DNA of 42,200 bases from Flavobacteriales bacterium (lineage in GTDB: Bacteria; Bacteroidota; Bacteroidia; Flavobacteriales_G; Salibacteraceae), in NCBI GenBank assembly GCA_018660685.1, contig JABJJW010000016.1, positions 1-42,200 of the forward strand, read 5' to 3'. The position numbers and the translations under genes were made by a program. The notes beneath the pieces were generated by a model that saw only the letters and a program-made list of their open reading frames with translations, was not told where the DNA came from and did no database searches. Positions 16,634 through 23,953 of this stretch are shown one piece after another; the first letter of the stretch is position 1; the number at the start of each line of letters is the position of its first letter.

Positions 16634-18328
16634 TTATGAATATTTCCTTTTTCGCATCCAAGTACGAGCAAAACCAAAAAGCACGACTATGACGATGGGC
16701 ACCGCTGTGTTCATGAATTGCCAGTAAAAGCGCTCCTCATCAATTTTGGCTTGGTCTAGTAATCGAATTTTAAATTCTTTGCTCCGGATATTGAGCAGGC
16801 CTTGGTCATCTAAGAGGTAGTTGATTGCGTTTAGGACAAACGCCTTGTTTCCATAGGTTTTGTTGGTATAGCGATCATAGCCAAGGGTGAAGTATCGGTT
16901 CTCATCCCTCCGCACTGGATTGCGAATGATGTCTCCGTCACTGACCACAATCATTTGCGTGCTGTCGCTCATTTCCAAGAAGTCAATTTTCTCATTTGCA
17001 ACAAGTCGTTTCGGTAATCGGTTCTTGAACACAGATTCAAATCGCCCCTCTAACAGCACAGCGACTGCGTGGGGTCCGGTATTGAATAATTCGTATCGTG
17101 GAGCTTCACGCAGAATATTGAAACTAACGCGTGTCGGAGCGTTCACTAATTTGGTTTGGTCACTTGAGCTCAGAATTGTTGTGGCTTTGATTCCTTCCAA
17201 TTCTAACGATTCGACGGTGCTGGTGAATTCGGTTTTGACCCTGTCAAGATTTAAACTTATTGGATGACCATCATTTCCACTCAAGAGAGGCGAGTAGTAC
17301 CAAGGGAACATCTCCTGCTTCGGTTGATCTCCTACTTGACCGGTTACAATTGGGATGCTGACACACTCCAAGTCTAAAATGAGATCGTTGTTGAGCCGAA
17401 CCCCGTACTTAAATAGCTGATCAGTCAGGTTGTGTTCCAACACTAAACCCATCGTGAGTTGGCTATTTTGAAGGCTATCCATACGGGCGAAAACAGGGTC
17501 AATCATCCAGAGGACTTTCCCACCTCGCATGATAAATTGATCTAGGACGAACTTGTCCTTTTCGGAATAGGCGCTATCAGGTCTCGCGATGATGATCGCG
17601 TCCACACCTTCTAGGGCACTGAGCTTTTCATTGATTGTGATCCGTTCGACCGTATATAGTTCTTTGAGCGATGCCTCGATATCCGCAGTTTCCATCGCAT
17701 CAAATTCGCCATGACCTTCAACAAATGCAACAACCTTACTTTGAGGCTGCATCAATTTTTGAAGAGCCGAGATGAATTCGTATTCCAGTTGCTGGATGGA
17801 ATTGCTGATCATGTCTTGTTGAGAGGCTCCGAGCTTGTTTTTCAGTAGTTGCAACGGCACTTCGACACCACCATACGCTACAATTGCTCCAGGGAAGATG
17901 ATTTGTTCGGAAACCTTGTCTTCGCTCTGCAATCTTATGTTGGTATACTCAAGACCTGCTTTTGTCAACTCTTGATAGACCGCAATTCTCTCTTCTTCGG
18001 TGGGCGCAGAAGAAGGGTTTATAAAGACATACTCAACCTTGCCCCCCGAATAGGCCCTCATTTCATCCAGCGTTTCCTGAATGTTGTTTCTGAACTCCCG
18101 AAATTCCGCAGGAAGATTGCCTTCTAAGTACACACGGATGAGCACAACGTCTGGCAGGTTTTCTAGTATTTCTTCAGTGGATGACGATAGTGAATATCGT
18201 TTTTCTGAAGTGAGGTCAAATCGTTCAAACACAAAGCTCCCGAGAATGTTCAACATAATGACAGTGGCAATCGCAATAGCCAGCGTAAGCCAATCCCCAA
18301 GTCTTCTATTCGTTGAAGTGCCTACCAT
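16634..18328 (-). CDS. gldG: Gliding-motility-associated ABC transporter substrate-binding-type protein GldG
   Basis: GldG works with the permease GldF and the ATPase GldA in an ABC complex required for gliding in Flavobacterium johnsoniae. The 564-residue protein has an N-terminal helix (about residues 13-35), a long extracytoplasmic part and a C-terminal helix (VPIVIVVLFGFARTWM) before a basic tail. The extracytoplasmic part is of ABC_transp_aux type. It includes a thioredoxin-like first half (VLIRVYLEGNLPAEFREF, EYVFINPSS) and a GIFT-like segment, KVVAFVEGHGEFD. LWMIDPVF follows. It overlaps gldF by seven bases. gldA is not in the window. Orthologues are also found in non-gliding Bacteroidota, so motility itself is not proven. 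Confidence 0.92.
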   Translation of the reverse strand: MVGTSTNRRLGDWLTLAIAIATVIMLNILGSFVFERFDLTSEKRYSLSSSTEEILENLPDVVLIRVYLEGNLPAEFREFRNNIQETLDEMRAYSGGKVEYVFINPSSAPTEEERIAVYQELTKAGLEYTNIRLQSEDKVSEQIIFPGAIVAYGGVEVPLQLLKNKLGASQQDMISNSIQQLEYEFISALQKLMQPQSKVVAFVEGHGEFDAMETADIEASLKELYTVERITINEKLSALEGVDAIIIARPDSAYSEKDKFVLDQFIMRGGKVLWMIDPVFARMDSLQNSQLTMGLVLEHNLTDQLFKYGVRLNNDLILDLECVSIPIVTGQVGDQPKQEMFPWYYSPLLSGNDGHPISLNLDRVKTEFTSTVESLELEGIKATTILSSSDQTKLVNAPTRVSFNILREAPRYELFNTGPHAVAVLLEGRFESVFKNRLPKRLVANEKIDFLEMSDSTQMIVVSDGDIIRNPVRRDENRYFTLGYDRYTNKTYGNKAFVLNAINYLLDDQGLLNIRSKEFKIRLLDQAKIDEERFYWQFMNTAVPIVIVVLFGFARTWMRKRKYS

Positions 18329-19074
18329 TTTCGACTGGAAAGTTTTGTTTTCGAAAAAAACAGAAAAAGAAAAATCAGACTACCGAAATAGAGAAGATCT
18401 CGTGTGTCAATCACACCACGACTCATGGACATGTAATGCTCGTTAATACCAAGGCTTATGAATATGAGTTCAAACGAACCCGTCGGAACGAATCCGCTCA
18501 GAGAATCGAATCCAATAAACAGGACAAAGCACAAGAACACAGAAGAGATGAAACTGACAATTTGATTCGAAGTGAGTGACGAAGAGAATAGGCCGATTGC
18601 AATGTATGCACCTGCCAGCATTATAAGTCCCACATATGACCCCAGGACGCCACCGACATCTAAATTTCCTTTTGGACTTCCAAGTTGATGAACAGACCAG
18701 AAGTATATCAACGTTGGCAACAGAGCGAGAATGCTGAGTATCCAACCAGCCAGGAACTTTGCTAAAACAATATTCCATTCGGTCAATGGTCTTGTCATAA
18801 GTAATTCCATGGTGCCAGCTCTATTCTCTTCAGCAAAGAGGCGCATGGTGATCGCTGGACACAAAAACAAAAAGACCCAAGGTGCAAGGGTGAAGAGTGC
18901 GTCAAGATTGGCGTAGCCGCCATTCAAAACATTTATATCAATAGGGAAGACCCACATGAATAACCCAATCGCACATAGGAAGACAGAGATGACAAGGTAT
19001 CCGATGAGGGAGGAGAGGAATTCGTTTACTTCTTTTCGCAGAAGTGCTATCACATTGTAGAATTGAGTGGTCAA
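18322..19074 (-). CDS. gldF: Gliding-motility-associated ABC transporter permease GldF
   Basis: The 250-residue protein is an ABC-2-type permease with six predicted membrane helices. The first is in LIGYLVISVFLCAIGLFMWV after a short cytoplasmic lead. A conserved ABC-2 block follows: PAITMRLFAEENRAGTMELLMTRPLTEW. This block matches the family pattern that contacts the ATPase. The C-terminal FGSLIFLFLFFSKTKL ends in basic residues. It is the first gene of the leftward gldF-gldG-DUF4340-dnaN group and overlaps gldG by seven bases, which implies coupled translation. Confidence 0.94.
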   Translation of the reverse strand: MTTQFYNVIALLRKEVNEFLSSLIGYLVISVFLCAIGLFMWVFPIDINVLNGGYANLDALFTLAPWVFLFLCPAITMRLFAEENRAGTMELLMTRPLTEWNIVLAKFLAGWILSILALLPTLIYFWSVHQLGSPKGNLDVGGVLGSYVGLIMLAGAYIAIGLFSSSLTSNQIVSFISSVFLCFVLFIGFDSLSGFVPTGSFELIFISLGINEHYMSMSRGVIDTRDLLYFGSLIFLFLFFSKTKLSSRKW

Positions 19075-19183
19075 AGATATGCAGTAGCACAGGTGTATAA
19101 ATTCAAATTGAGAAATAGGTTTTCAACTGCGGGCTATGTATTGCCAATAAACATCTTCATAGTTCTGTGAGTGAGTGAACGAG

Positions 19184-19191
19184 TACATTTG
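19184..19191 (+). promoter_or_regulatory. -7 box retained upstream of the lysC-lysA relic
   Basis: TACATTTG matches TAnnTTTG exactly and lies 17 bases before the ATG at 19209. The -33 region is weak. It suggests the ancestral aspartokinase promoter is still present. Confidence 0.4.
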
Positions 19192-19208
19192 CGGCCCAAT
19201 TTGAAAAG

Positions 19209-19522
19209 ATGATTGTTCAGAAATTCGGAGATACATCGGTAGGAAGCGCTGATCGCATTAAGCATGTGGCAGAGCTCGTGAATAGAGAAGAGGAGAGAAT
19301 TGTGGTTTTGTCAGCGTTTTCTGGCACCACGAATGAACTCTCACAAATTGTCCAGCATCTCTACCGAAATGAGAAAGCAGCGATTGTTTTGGGAAAGCAG
19401 TCTACATGCCTAATTCAGAACGAGGAGATTTGATTGCGATTCGTTCTGTTGGAGCGTATGGTGAATCAATGGCTTCCTCCTACAACCTACGCCAATTGAA
19501 TGATTCACTTTTCGTGGACTGA
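19209..19522 (+). pseudogene. Relic of aspartokinase / diaminopimelate decarboxylase gene(s) joined by a large internal deletion
   Basis: The first about 62 codons from ATG 19209 encode an aspartokinase N-terminus: IVQKFGDTSVGSADRIKHV, where the family has KFGGTSVGS, then IVVLSAFSGTTNEL. The second Gly of KFGGTS is Asp here. From about 19400 the similarity moves to another frame and becomes the C-terminus of a PLP-dependent decarboxylase of the LysA type: ERGDLIAIRSVGAYGESMAS, ending in TGA at 19520-19522. The aspartokinase frame itself stops at 19433. About 2.4 kb of coding sequence expected between these ends is gone. The parent was either a bifunctional LysC-LysA fusion or two adjacent genes. 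Functional copies must lie elsewhere because the pathway supplies lysine and diaminopimelate. Confidence 0.72.
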
Positions 19523-19583
19523 CCATTATCACCTATCTAGATTTTCAAATGCGTGGGTTATCGCATAGATTTGAATTTGGCCT

Positions 19584-20105
19584 ATGACCAAGCTTGAGTT
19601 CCGACCTCGATACAAGTTCAAATCTCCATTGTCGACTGTTGATATAACGACACGTGTCGAAAAGAGCATCGACACTGACAACCCCGAAAACTTATTGCTT
19701 AAAAAGGTGCACGATCACTTGGTACTTGAGCTTCCGCCCGAATCGCGACACTATTGGAGCCCTCACATGGATGTCAATTTGGAAGAGGAAGGCGGCGAAA
19801 CAATGGTCAGATGCATGATTGGACCAGCTCCCACGGTCTGGACCATGTTCATGTTCTTCTATGGGTTCTTTGGATTCGCCTCTTTTGTAGGACTCACTCT
19901 TGGAATGTCCCAATGGACACTGAATAAGGAAATGTGGGGTTTTTGGATACTCCCAGCGGCGCTAGTAGGAATGACGGTGATGTACTTCATTTCGTACGAA
20001 GGGAAGAAGCTTGCTCGGGATGAGATGAGGACTTTAAAACAATTCTTTGATCGGGCGCTGGGCTGTGATTGCTTTCAGCTTGCTGTTCAGCAGGATTTTG
20101 ATTAA
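19584..20105 (+). CDS. Membrane protein of unknown function
   Basis: I do not recognise this 173-residue protein by name. It has a soluble N-terminal part of about 90 residues with LVLELPPESRHYWSPHMDVN. Two closely spaced hydrophobic helices follow at about residues 93-113 (VWTMFMFFYGFFGFASFVGL) and 121-142 (MWGFWILPAALVGMTVMYF). A short cytoplasmic-type tail with acidic and basic residues ends the protein. There is no signal peptide. A conserved Pro-Glu-x-x-x-x-x-Trp-Ser-Pro segment precedes the membrane part. It stands alone between the lysC-lysA relic and convergent small genes, overlapping the next by four bases. The coding frame is clean and the amino acid pattern credible. Confidence 0.7.
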   Translation: MTKLEFRPRYKFKSPLSTVDITTRVEKSIDTDNPENLLLKKVHDHLVLELPPESRHYWSPHMDVNLEEEGGETMVRCMIGPAPTVWTMFMFFYGFFGFASFVGLTLGMSQWTLNKEMWGFWILPAALVGMTVMYFISYEGKKLARDEMRTLKQFFDRALGCDCFQLAVQQDFD

Positions 20106-20323
20106 CGCGCTTCGATCATTAATCCCAGAACGTAATCTTGAGAGGATGCGGTTATCGTGTACTTACCAGAAGGCAAGGATTCACTTCCTGTTATATACAG
20201 TCCGCGTTCATCAACTAAAACCTCTTTATCGTATAGGAACTCGACACTGTGCACGTCCCGCAGAACAAGGATTAACCTCTTACCGTTGAACGAACTCAAA
20301 TCAATGATCGTCGTTTTTTTCAC
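20102..20323 (-). pseudogene. C-terminal half of a probable frameshifted secreted protein
   Basis: This 73-codon frame starts with GTG at 20323, inside the end of the upstream frame (20301-20726), and shares 23 bases with it. The sequence is short beta strands (GKRLILVLRDVHSVEFLYD, then SLPSGKYTITASS). This pattern resembles the final strands of T9SS sorting domains, where a 'LPSGxYxI' strand is typical, though the canonical P-N-P opening is missing. A seven-A run (20314-20320 on the minus strand) lies in the overlap. Removing one A would fuse the two frames into one protein of about 212 residues. As a stand-alone gene it has no signal peptide, so the fused reading is preferred. Confidence 0.5.
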
Positions 20324-20726
20324 TCAAGAATTCATCTGGAACCATGATTTCTCCTTTGGCCAGATTTTCCAATCCAAGGAATACAGGAATCGTTGGAGTG
20401 TGAAGGGTGTCATCACTGTTTAGGATCTGACTCATTCGGTAATATGACCACCCTGAATAGGGATCAAAATCCACCTCGAGCATTTCGAATTGGGTTTCAG
20501 GCGCTTCAATTTCCTTCCAAATATCAAAGACTTTATTGTCATGGCTTTTTTCGAGATGGTAAAGCTTGACTTCACTATCAGTCGCGGGCATCCAATGGGT
20601 CTTCACCTGATCATTTTCATCATCAGGGTATACAAAGTACTCCTGGAGATATCTCATCCCTTCACTGCCAGCCGTTCCGGCAAAACATAACGCAAATACA
20701 ATCGAAACCCAAAGGATCCTCTTCAT
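20301..20726 (-). CDS. Secreted Fn3-like fragment, N-terminal half of a probable frameshifted gene
   Basis: The product (141 residues from ATG 20726; another in-frame ATG lies at 20738) has a signal peptide, about residues 1-20. A fibronectin-III-like segment then follows. It contains 'HLEKSHDNKVFDIWKEI' and 'DPYSGWSYYRMSQI', the pattern that precedes sorting domains in many T9SS cargo proteins (VEKS-x-D-x-x-x-F ... G-x-x-YYRL-x-Q). The frame ends at TGA 20301-20303 just after an A7 run. The missing C-terminal part appears in the +1 frame immediately downstream. The function is unknown. It may be a small surface protein. Confidence 0.6.
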   Translation of the reverse strand: MKRILWVSIVFALCFAGTAGSEGMRYLQEYFVYPDDENDQVKTHWMPATDSEVKLYHLEKSHDNKVFDIWKEIEAPETQFEMLEVDFDPYSGWSYYRMSQILNSDDTLHTPTIPVFLGLENLAKGEIMVPDEFLSEKNDDH

Positions 20727-20873
20727 TATCCCAATCATCCATCCTTAGCTAAGCCGCTCACATTCAGGTGATATGCCTGCTGAGCGATCATCGTTACAAG
20801 ATGCGCTAAAATAGCGGAATAAGGAATTCATGCTCAGGAAGAGGATAAAACTTTTGGATCAACAATTTGTTGA

Positions 20874-22445
20874 TTACTCAGCCTCACGTTCCTGCGCTAG
20901 ACGAAATGCGGCAAGTGCATCAAGAACGCCTCCAGTGGAGGACAGTTCACTGAATTCCACTTTTGTTTTTTTAGTTCCTGGCAGAATTACAGATCGGTCA
21001 ATCTTACCGGAACTGTTGAGTAAGACGTCTCTAATTTCTTTGGCTGAATAATCTGGAAAATACGACCAGATCATTGCGGCAACTCCACTAACCACTGGCG
21101 CAGCCATACTCGTCCCACTTAGAAACTTATATTCATTTCCGGGAATTGTAGAATAGATTTCATCTCCGGGAGCGAAAATGTTAACCGACTGTTTACCATA
21201 GTTGGAAAAGTCTGCGACAAGCTTTTTGTTCTTGTGCGGGGCAAGTGCGCCAACCGTGATCAAGTTGACGTCTGTTAGTCCACTTCCATTTGGGTAATTC
21301 GTGATGACATCATTGTCCTGACTGTCATTTCCGGCAGCATGAATTAGCAATACACCCTTGTTTGACGCATACATAAATGCTCTTTTTACTTCATCGGAAT
21401 GCGGTGATATTCCCTTCCCAAAACTCATGTTAATGATGTTGGCCCCATTATTAGTGGCATAGTGGATAGCATTTACAACGTCGAGGTCATACTCGTCTCC
21501 GTCAGGCACGGTACGTACGAGCATTATTTCAGCTCCTCCAGAAGAAGTGCCATCTGCCCCGAGATCATTCCTGCTATTTGCTCCAACAATTCCTGCAACG
21601 TGGGTGCCGTGTTCAGCATGCTGACCCTCGTAGTCATTGTTACCGTATCCTTTCTTGTTATAGTTGAATTCATCTCGAGTAACAAAAGACTTGTTGAGGT
21701 AATACTTTTCGTAGGTCTCAGACTGTATTGCTGTTTCCTCAAGATCTCCCTTGCTGAGTTTGATAAATTTAAATATCCTGAAAATCTTCTTGGTTTGCTT
21801 GAATTCTGGCTCCTTCGACTTGTGTTTGAATACATCTGAGTAAGTGTAGTTCTCATCTCCTGTTACGGCAATTGCAATCGAGTCAAGCGAGTGGAATGTT
21901 TCTGCAAAGGAGAGCATCATCTGGTAGTCGACTTCGTTGCTCTGATAGATTTCCTCCGCCAACTTGACCATTTTTTCATCCAGCCATTCGGGGCTCTCAA
22001 CTCCAGACTTTCTATAAACACTGTCCAGGCGTAATACTCTCGTGGCCTCCAAATTCTCGTGGCCAATATCTCCTTGTTGCTCATCAACTAAAAAGTTCCA
22101 GCCGTGAATATCATCGACGTAACCATTGGCGTCATCGTCAATGTTGTTGTTGGGGATTTCACCCTCATTTGTCCAAAGCACCTCAACCAAATCCTCATGT
22201 TCGCTATCAACGCCAGAATCTATGATTGCAACAACCATTTTCTTTTTTGGCTTCGATTCTCCTAGTGCTTTCCGCAGTTCTATGATGTTCGCCCCATAAG
22301 CCTTTGCGCTTTTCTTGTTTTGCAAATGCCAGTTTTTGAGGCCTTCGCTCTTATTCGAATTGACTGACGTCAGGGAAGTTTGAGCTTGAAGACTCAGGAT
22401 GGAAAGTATAAGTGAAGCTGCAAATAGAATTCTCATGTTTCTCAT
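20874..22445 (-). CDS. Secreted S8 family serine peptidase (subtilisin-like)
   Basis: The 523-residue product is a subtilase. The catalytic Asp is in VVAIIDSGVDSEHEDL, the His in HGTHVAGIVGA, the oxyanion Asn in IHAAGNDSQDND and the Ser in SGTSMAAPVVSGVAAM. An insertion of about 200 residues separates the Asp and His motifs, longer than in subtilisin but common in Bacteroidota S8 peptidases. A signal peptide covers about residues 1-22 (ILFAASLILSILSLQAQ). No T9SS sorting domain is visible, so it is probably periplasmic or outer-membrane associated. Start is ATG at 22445. An in-frame TTG at 22460 is less likely, and a second ATG lies nine bases inside. No substrate can be inferred. Confidence 0.92.
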   Translation of the reverse strand: MRNMRILFAASLILSILSLQAQTSLTSVNSNKSEGLKNWHLQNKKSAKAYGANIIELRKALGESKPKKKMVVAIIDSGVDSEHEDLVEVLWTNEGEIPNNNIDDDANGYVDDIHGWNFLVDEQQGDIGHENLEATRVLRLDSVYRKSGVESPEWLDEKMVKLAEEIYQSNEVDYQMMLSFAETFHSLDSIAIAVTGDENYTYSDVFKHKSKEPEFKQTKKIFRIFKFIKLSKGDLEETAIQSETYEKYYLNKSFVTRDEFNYNKKGYGNNDYEGQHAEHGTHVAGIVGANSRNDLGADGTSSGGAEIMLVRTVPDGDEYDLDVVNAIHYATNNGANIINMSFGKGISPHSDEVKRAFMYASNKGVLLIHAAGNDSQDNDVITNYPNGSGLTDVNLITVGALAPHKNKKLVADFSNYGKQSVNIFAPGDEIYSTIPGNEYKFLSGTSMAAPVVSGVAAMIWSYFPDYSAKEIRDVLLNSSGKIDRSVILPGTKKTKVEFSELSSTGGVLDALAAFRLAQEREAE

Positions 22446-22567
22446 ATCAAAAGCGAACAAACGAAAAATCTAAGTTTAGAAATCTAAAAATGTGATAAAC
22501 GAACGATCATGTTGACGAATAGTCGTTGAAAGCAATTTCAAGGTCAATTGATTTGTATTTTTCGACC

Positions 22568-23953
22568 GTGTACGCCATCGTTGATATAGAGACAACAGGA
22601 GGGAGGTCGAAGACCGATCGGATCACCGAAGTGGCCATCATTACTCTTGATAATGATCGTATAATCGATCGCTATGAAACCCTGATCAATCCAGGGGTCA
22701 AAATCCCTCCGATGATCACGCGTCTCACCGGAATTAGTGATGAAATGGTTCAGGATGCACCCGGGTTTGATGAAGTCGCTGACGAAATATGGAAGCGGAC
22801 TTCGGAGTCAATATTTGTTGCACACAATGTGAATTTCGACTTCGGCTTTATCAAACAGCACATGGATGAGGTTGGAAAGGCATGGAGACCCAAACGGCTT
22901 TGCACAGTTCGGTTGTCGAGAAAGATCATGCCTGGGATGTATTCTTACAGCCTTGGTAAGCTTGCTCAGCAGCTAGGGCGAACCATTGAAGATCGTCACC
23001 GCGCTATGGGAGATGCTGTATTCACGGCCGAATTATTCATGAAGCTGCAAAAGCTGGACAATGATGGTCATATGGCATTTGCTCTAAATGCTCGGTCGAG
23101 AGAGGCAACACTGCCACCACATTTAGATCGAAATGTCTTTCTCAGTATTCCTCAGACTCGGGGAGTCTATATTATGAAAGGGCCAAAAGGCAAGGTTCTA
23201 TACGTTGGAAAGGCAACCAATCTGAAGAAACGCTTGTCTGAACACTTCAGACAGACTTCTCACAGCGGGTACAAGAATCGTTTTGTAGAACAGATTGAAG
23301 ACCTTGAATACATTGTTTGCCCAAATGAGCTGATTTCTCTTTTAACCGAAGCACAGCTCATTAAGAAGTACTGGCCACCCTTCAATAGAGCGATGAAGAG
23401 AATCTCATTGAATTGTGGCGTATTTGCATACTCAGATCAAAATGGATATGGTCGTCTAAACTTTGGTAGAGTCGGAAAATGGGATAAGCCGTTACTCTCG
23501 TTTAAATCACAGCATGAGGTGAGAACAGTACTCGACTCATTGTGCAAAGATTTTGATCTCTGTGCGCGTTATTGCGGATTACAAGAGAGCTTAGAGTCCT
23601 GTGATGACTGGTTCGGTAAGTGTTTTGGCGCATGTACACTTGAAGAATCCGCCAAAAGTTACAATCAAAGATTTGATCAAGCCGTTCAAAAGCTCAGTGA
23701 ATTTGAACACTCGCTGATCATTCGAGGAAAAGGATTCACTGACAAGGAAAGTAGCGTCATCCTTATTGAGAATGGACGCTTCAAAGGGCACGGGACGATT
23801 GCTTCTAACGAAAATGAATTGTCGATTGATAAAGTGAAGGATTCAATTGAAACGGCGTACGATGATCAAGATCTTCAAAGCATCATCCGTAGTTTCATTT
23901 TTCAAATTCATTCTGGGAACACAAAGGAGGAATTTGAGGTCGTGTCCATTTGA
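22568..23953 (+). CDS. DnaQ-type 3'-5' exonuclease fused to a GIY-YIG nuclease domain
   Basis: The first about 170 residues are a DEDDh exonuclease: AIVDIETTGG (Asp, Glu), FVAHNVNFDFGFI (Asp) and HRAMGDAVFTAELF (His, Asp). Residues about 195-275 form a GIY-YIG nuclease like the UvrC N-terminus: RGVYIMKGPKGKVLYVGKAT, with Arg and Tyr positions conserved and the catalytic Glu in SLLTEAQLIKKYWPPFN. A C-terminal region with a cysteine-rich patch (CARYCGLQ ... CFGAC) follows, as in UvrC-like Cho proteins. This exonuclease/GIY-YIG fusion occurs in Bacteroidota and Actinobacteria and is presumed to act in DNA repair. I chose GTG at 22568 because VYAIVDIETTGG starts as the family does. An in-frame TTG at 22526 would add 14 residues. 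The 3' end overlaps the convergent patatin gene by 46 bases. Confidence 0.9.
   Translation: MYAIVDIETTGGRSKTDRITEVAIITLDNDRIIDRYETLINPGVKIPPMITRLTGISDEMVQDAPGFDEVADEIWKRTSESIFVAHNVNFDFGFIKQHMDEVGKAWRPKRLCTVRLSRKIMPGMYSYSLGKLAQQLGRTIEDRHRAMGDAVFTAELFMKLQKLDNDGHMAFALNARSREATLPPHLDRNVFLSIPQTRGVYIMKGPKGKVLYVGKATNLKKRLSEHFRQTSHSGYKNRFVEQIEDLEYIVCPNELISLLTEAQLIKKYWPPFNRAMKRISLNCGVFAYSDQNGYGRLNFGRVGKWDKPLLSFKSQHEVRTVLDSLCKDFDLCARYCGLQESLESCDDWFGKCFGACTLEESAKSYNQRFDQAVQKLSEFEHSLIIRGKGFTDKESSVILIENGRFKGHGTIASNENELSIDKVKDSIETAYDDQDLQSIIRSFIFQIHSGNTKEEFEVVSI

Noticed and set aside
19209-19433. The 74-codon aspartokinase-like frame as a genuine small protein
   Set aside because: It lacks nearly all of the kinase and is followed in another frame by the end of a LysA-type decarboxylase; a relic is more likely.
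20310-20323. A AAA AAC heptamer as a programmed -1 frameshift site
   Set aside because: The heptamer is in the correct phase, but the downstream frame is +1 (not -1), so slippage at this site would not reach it.
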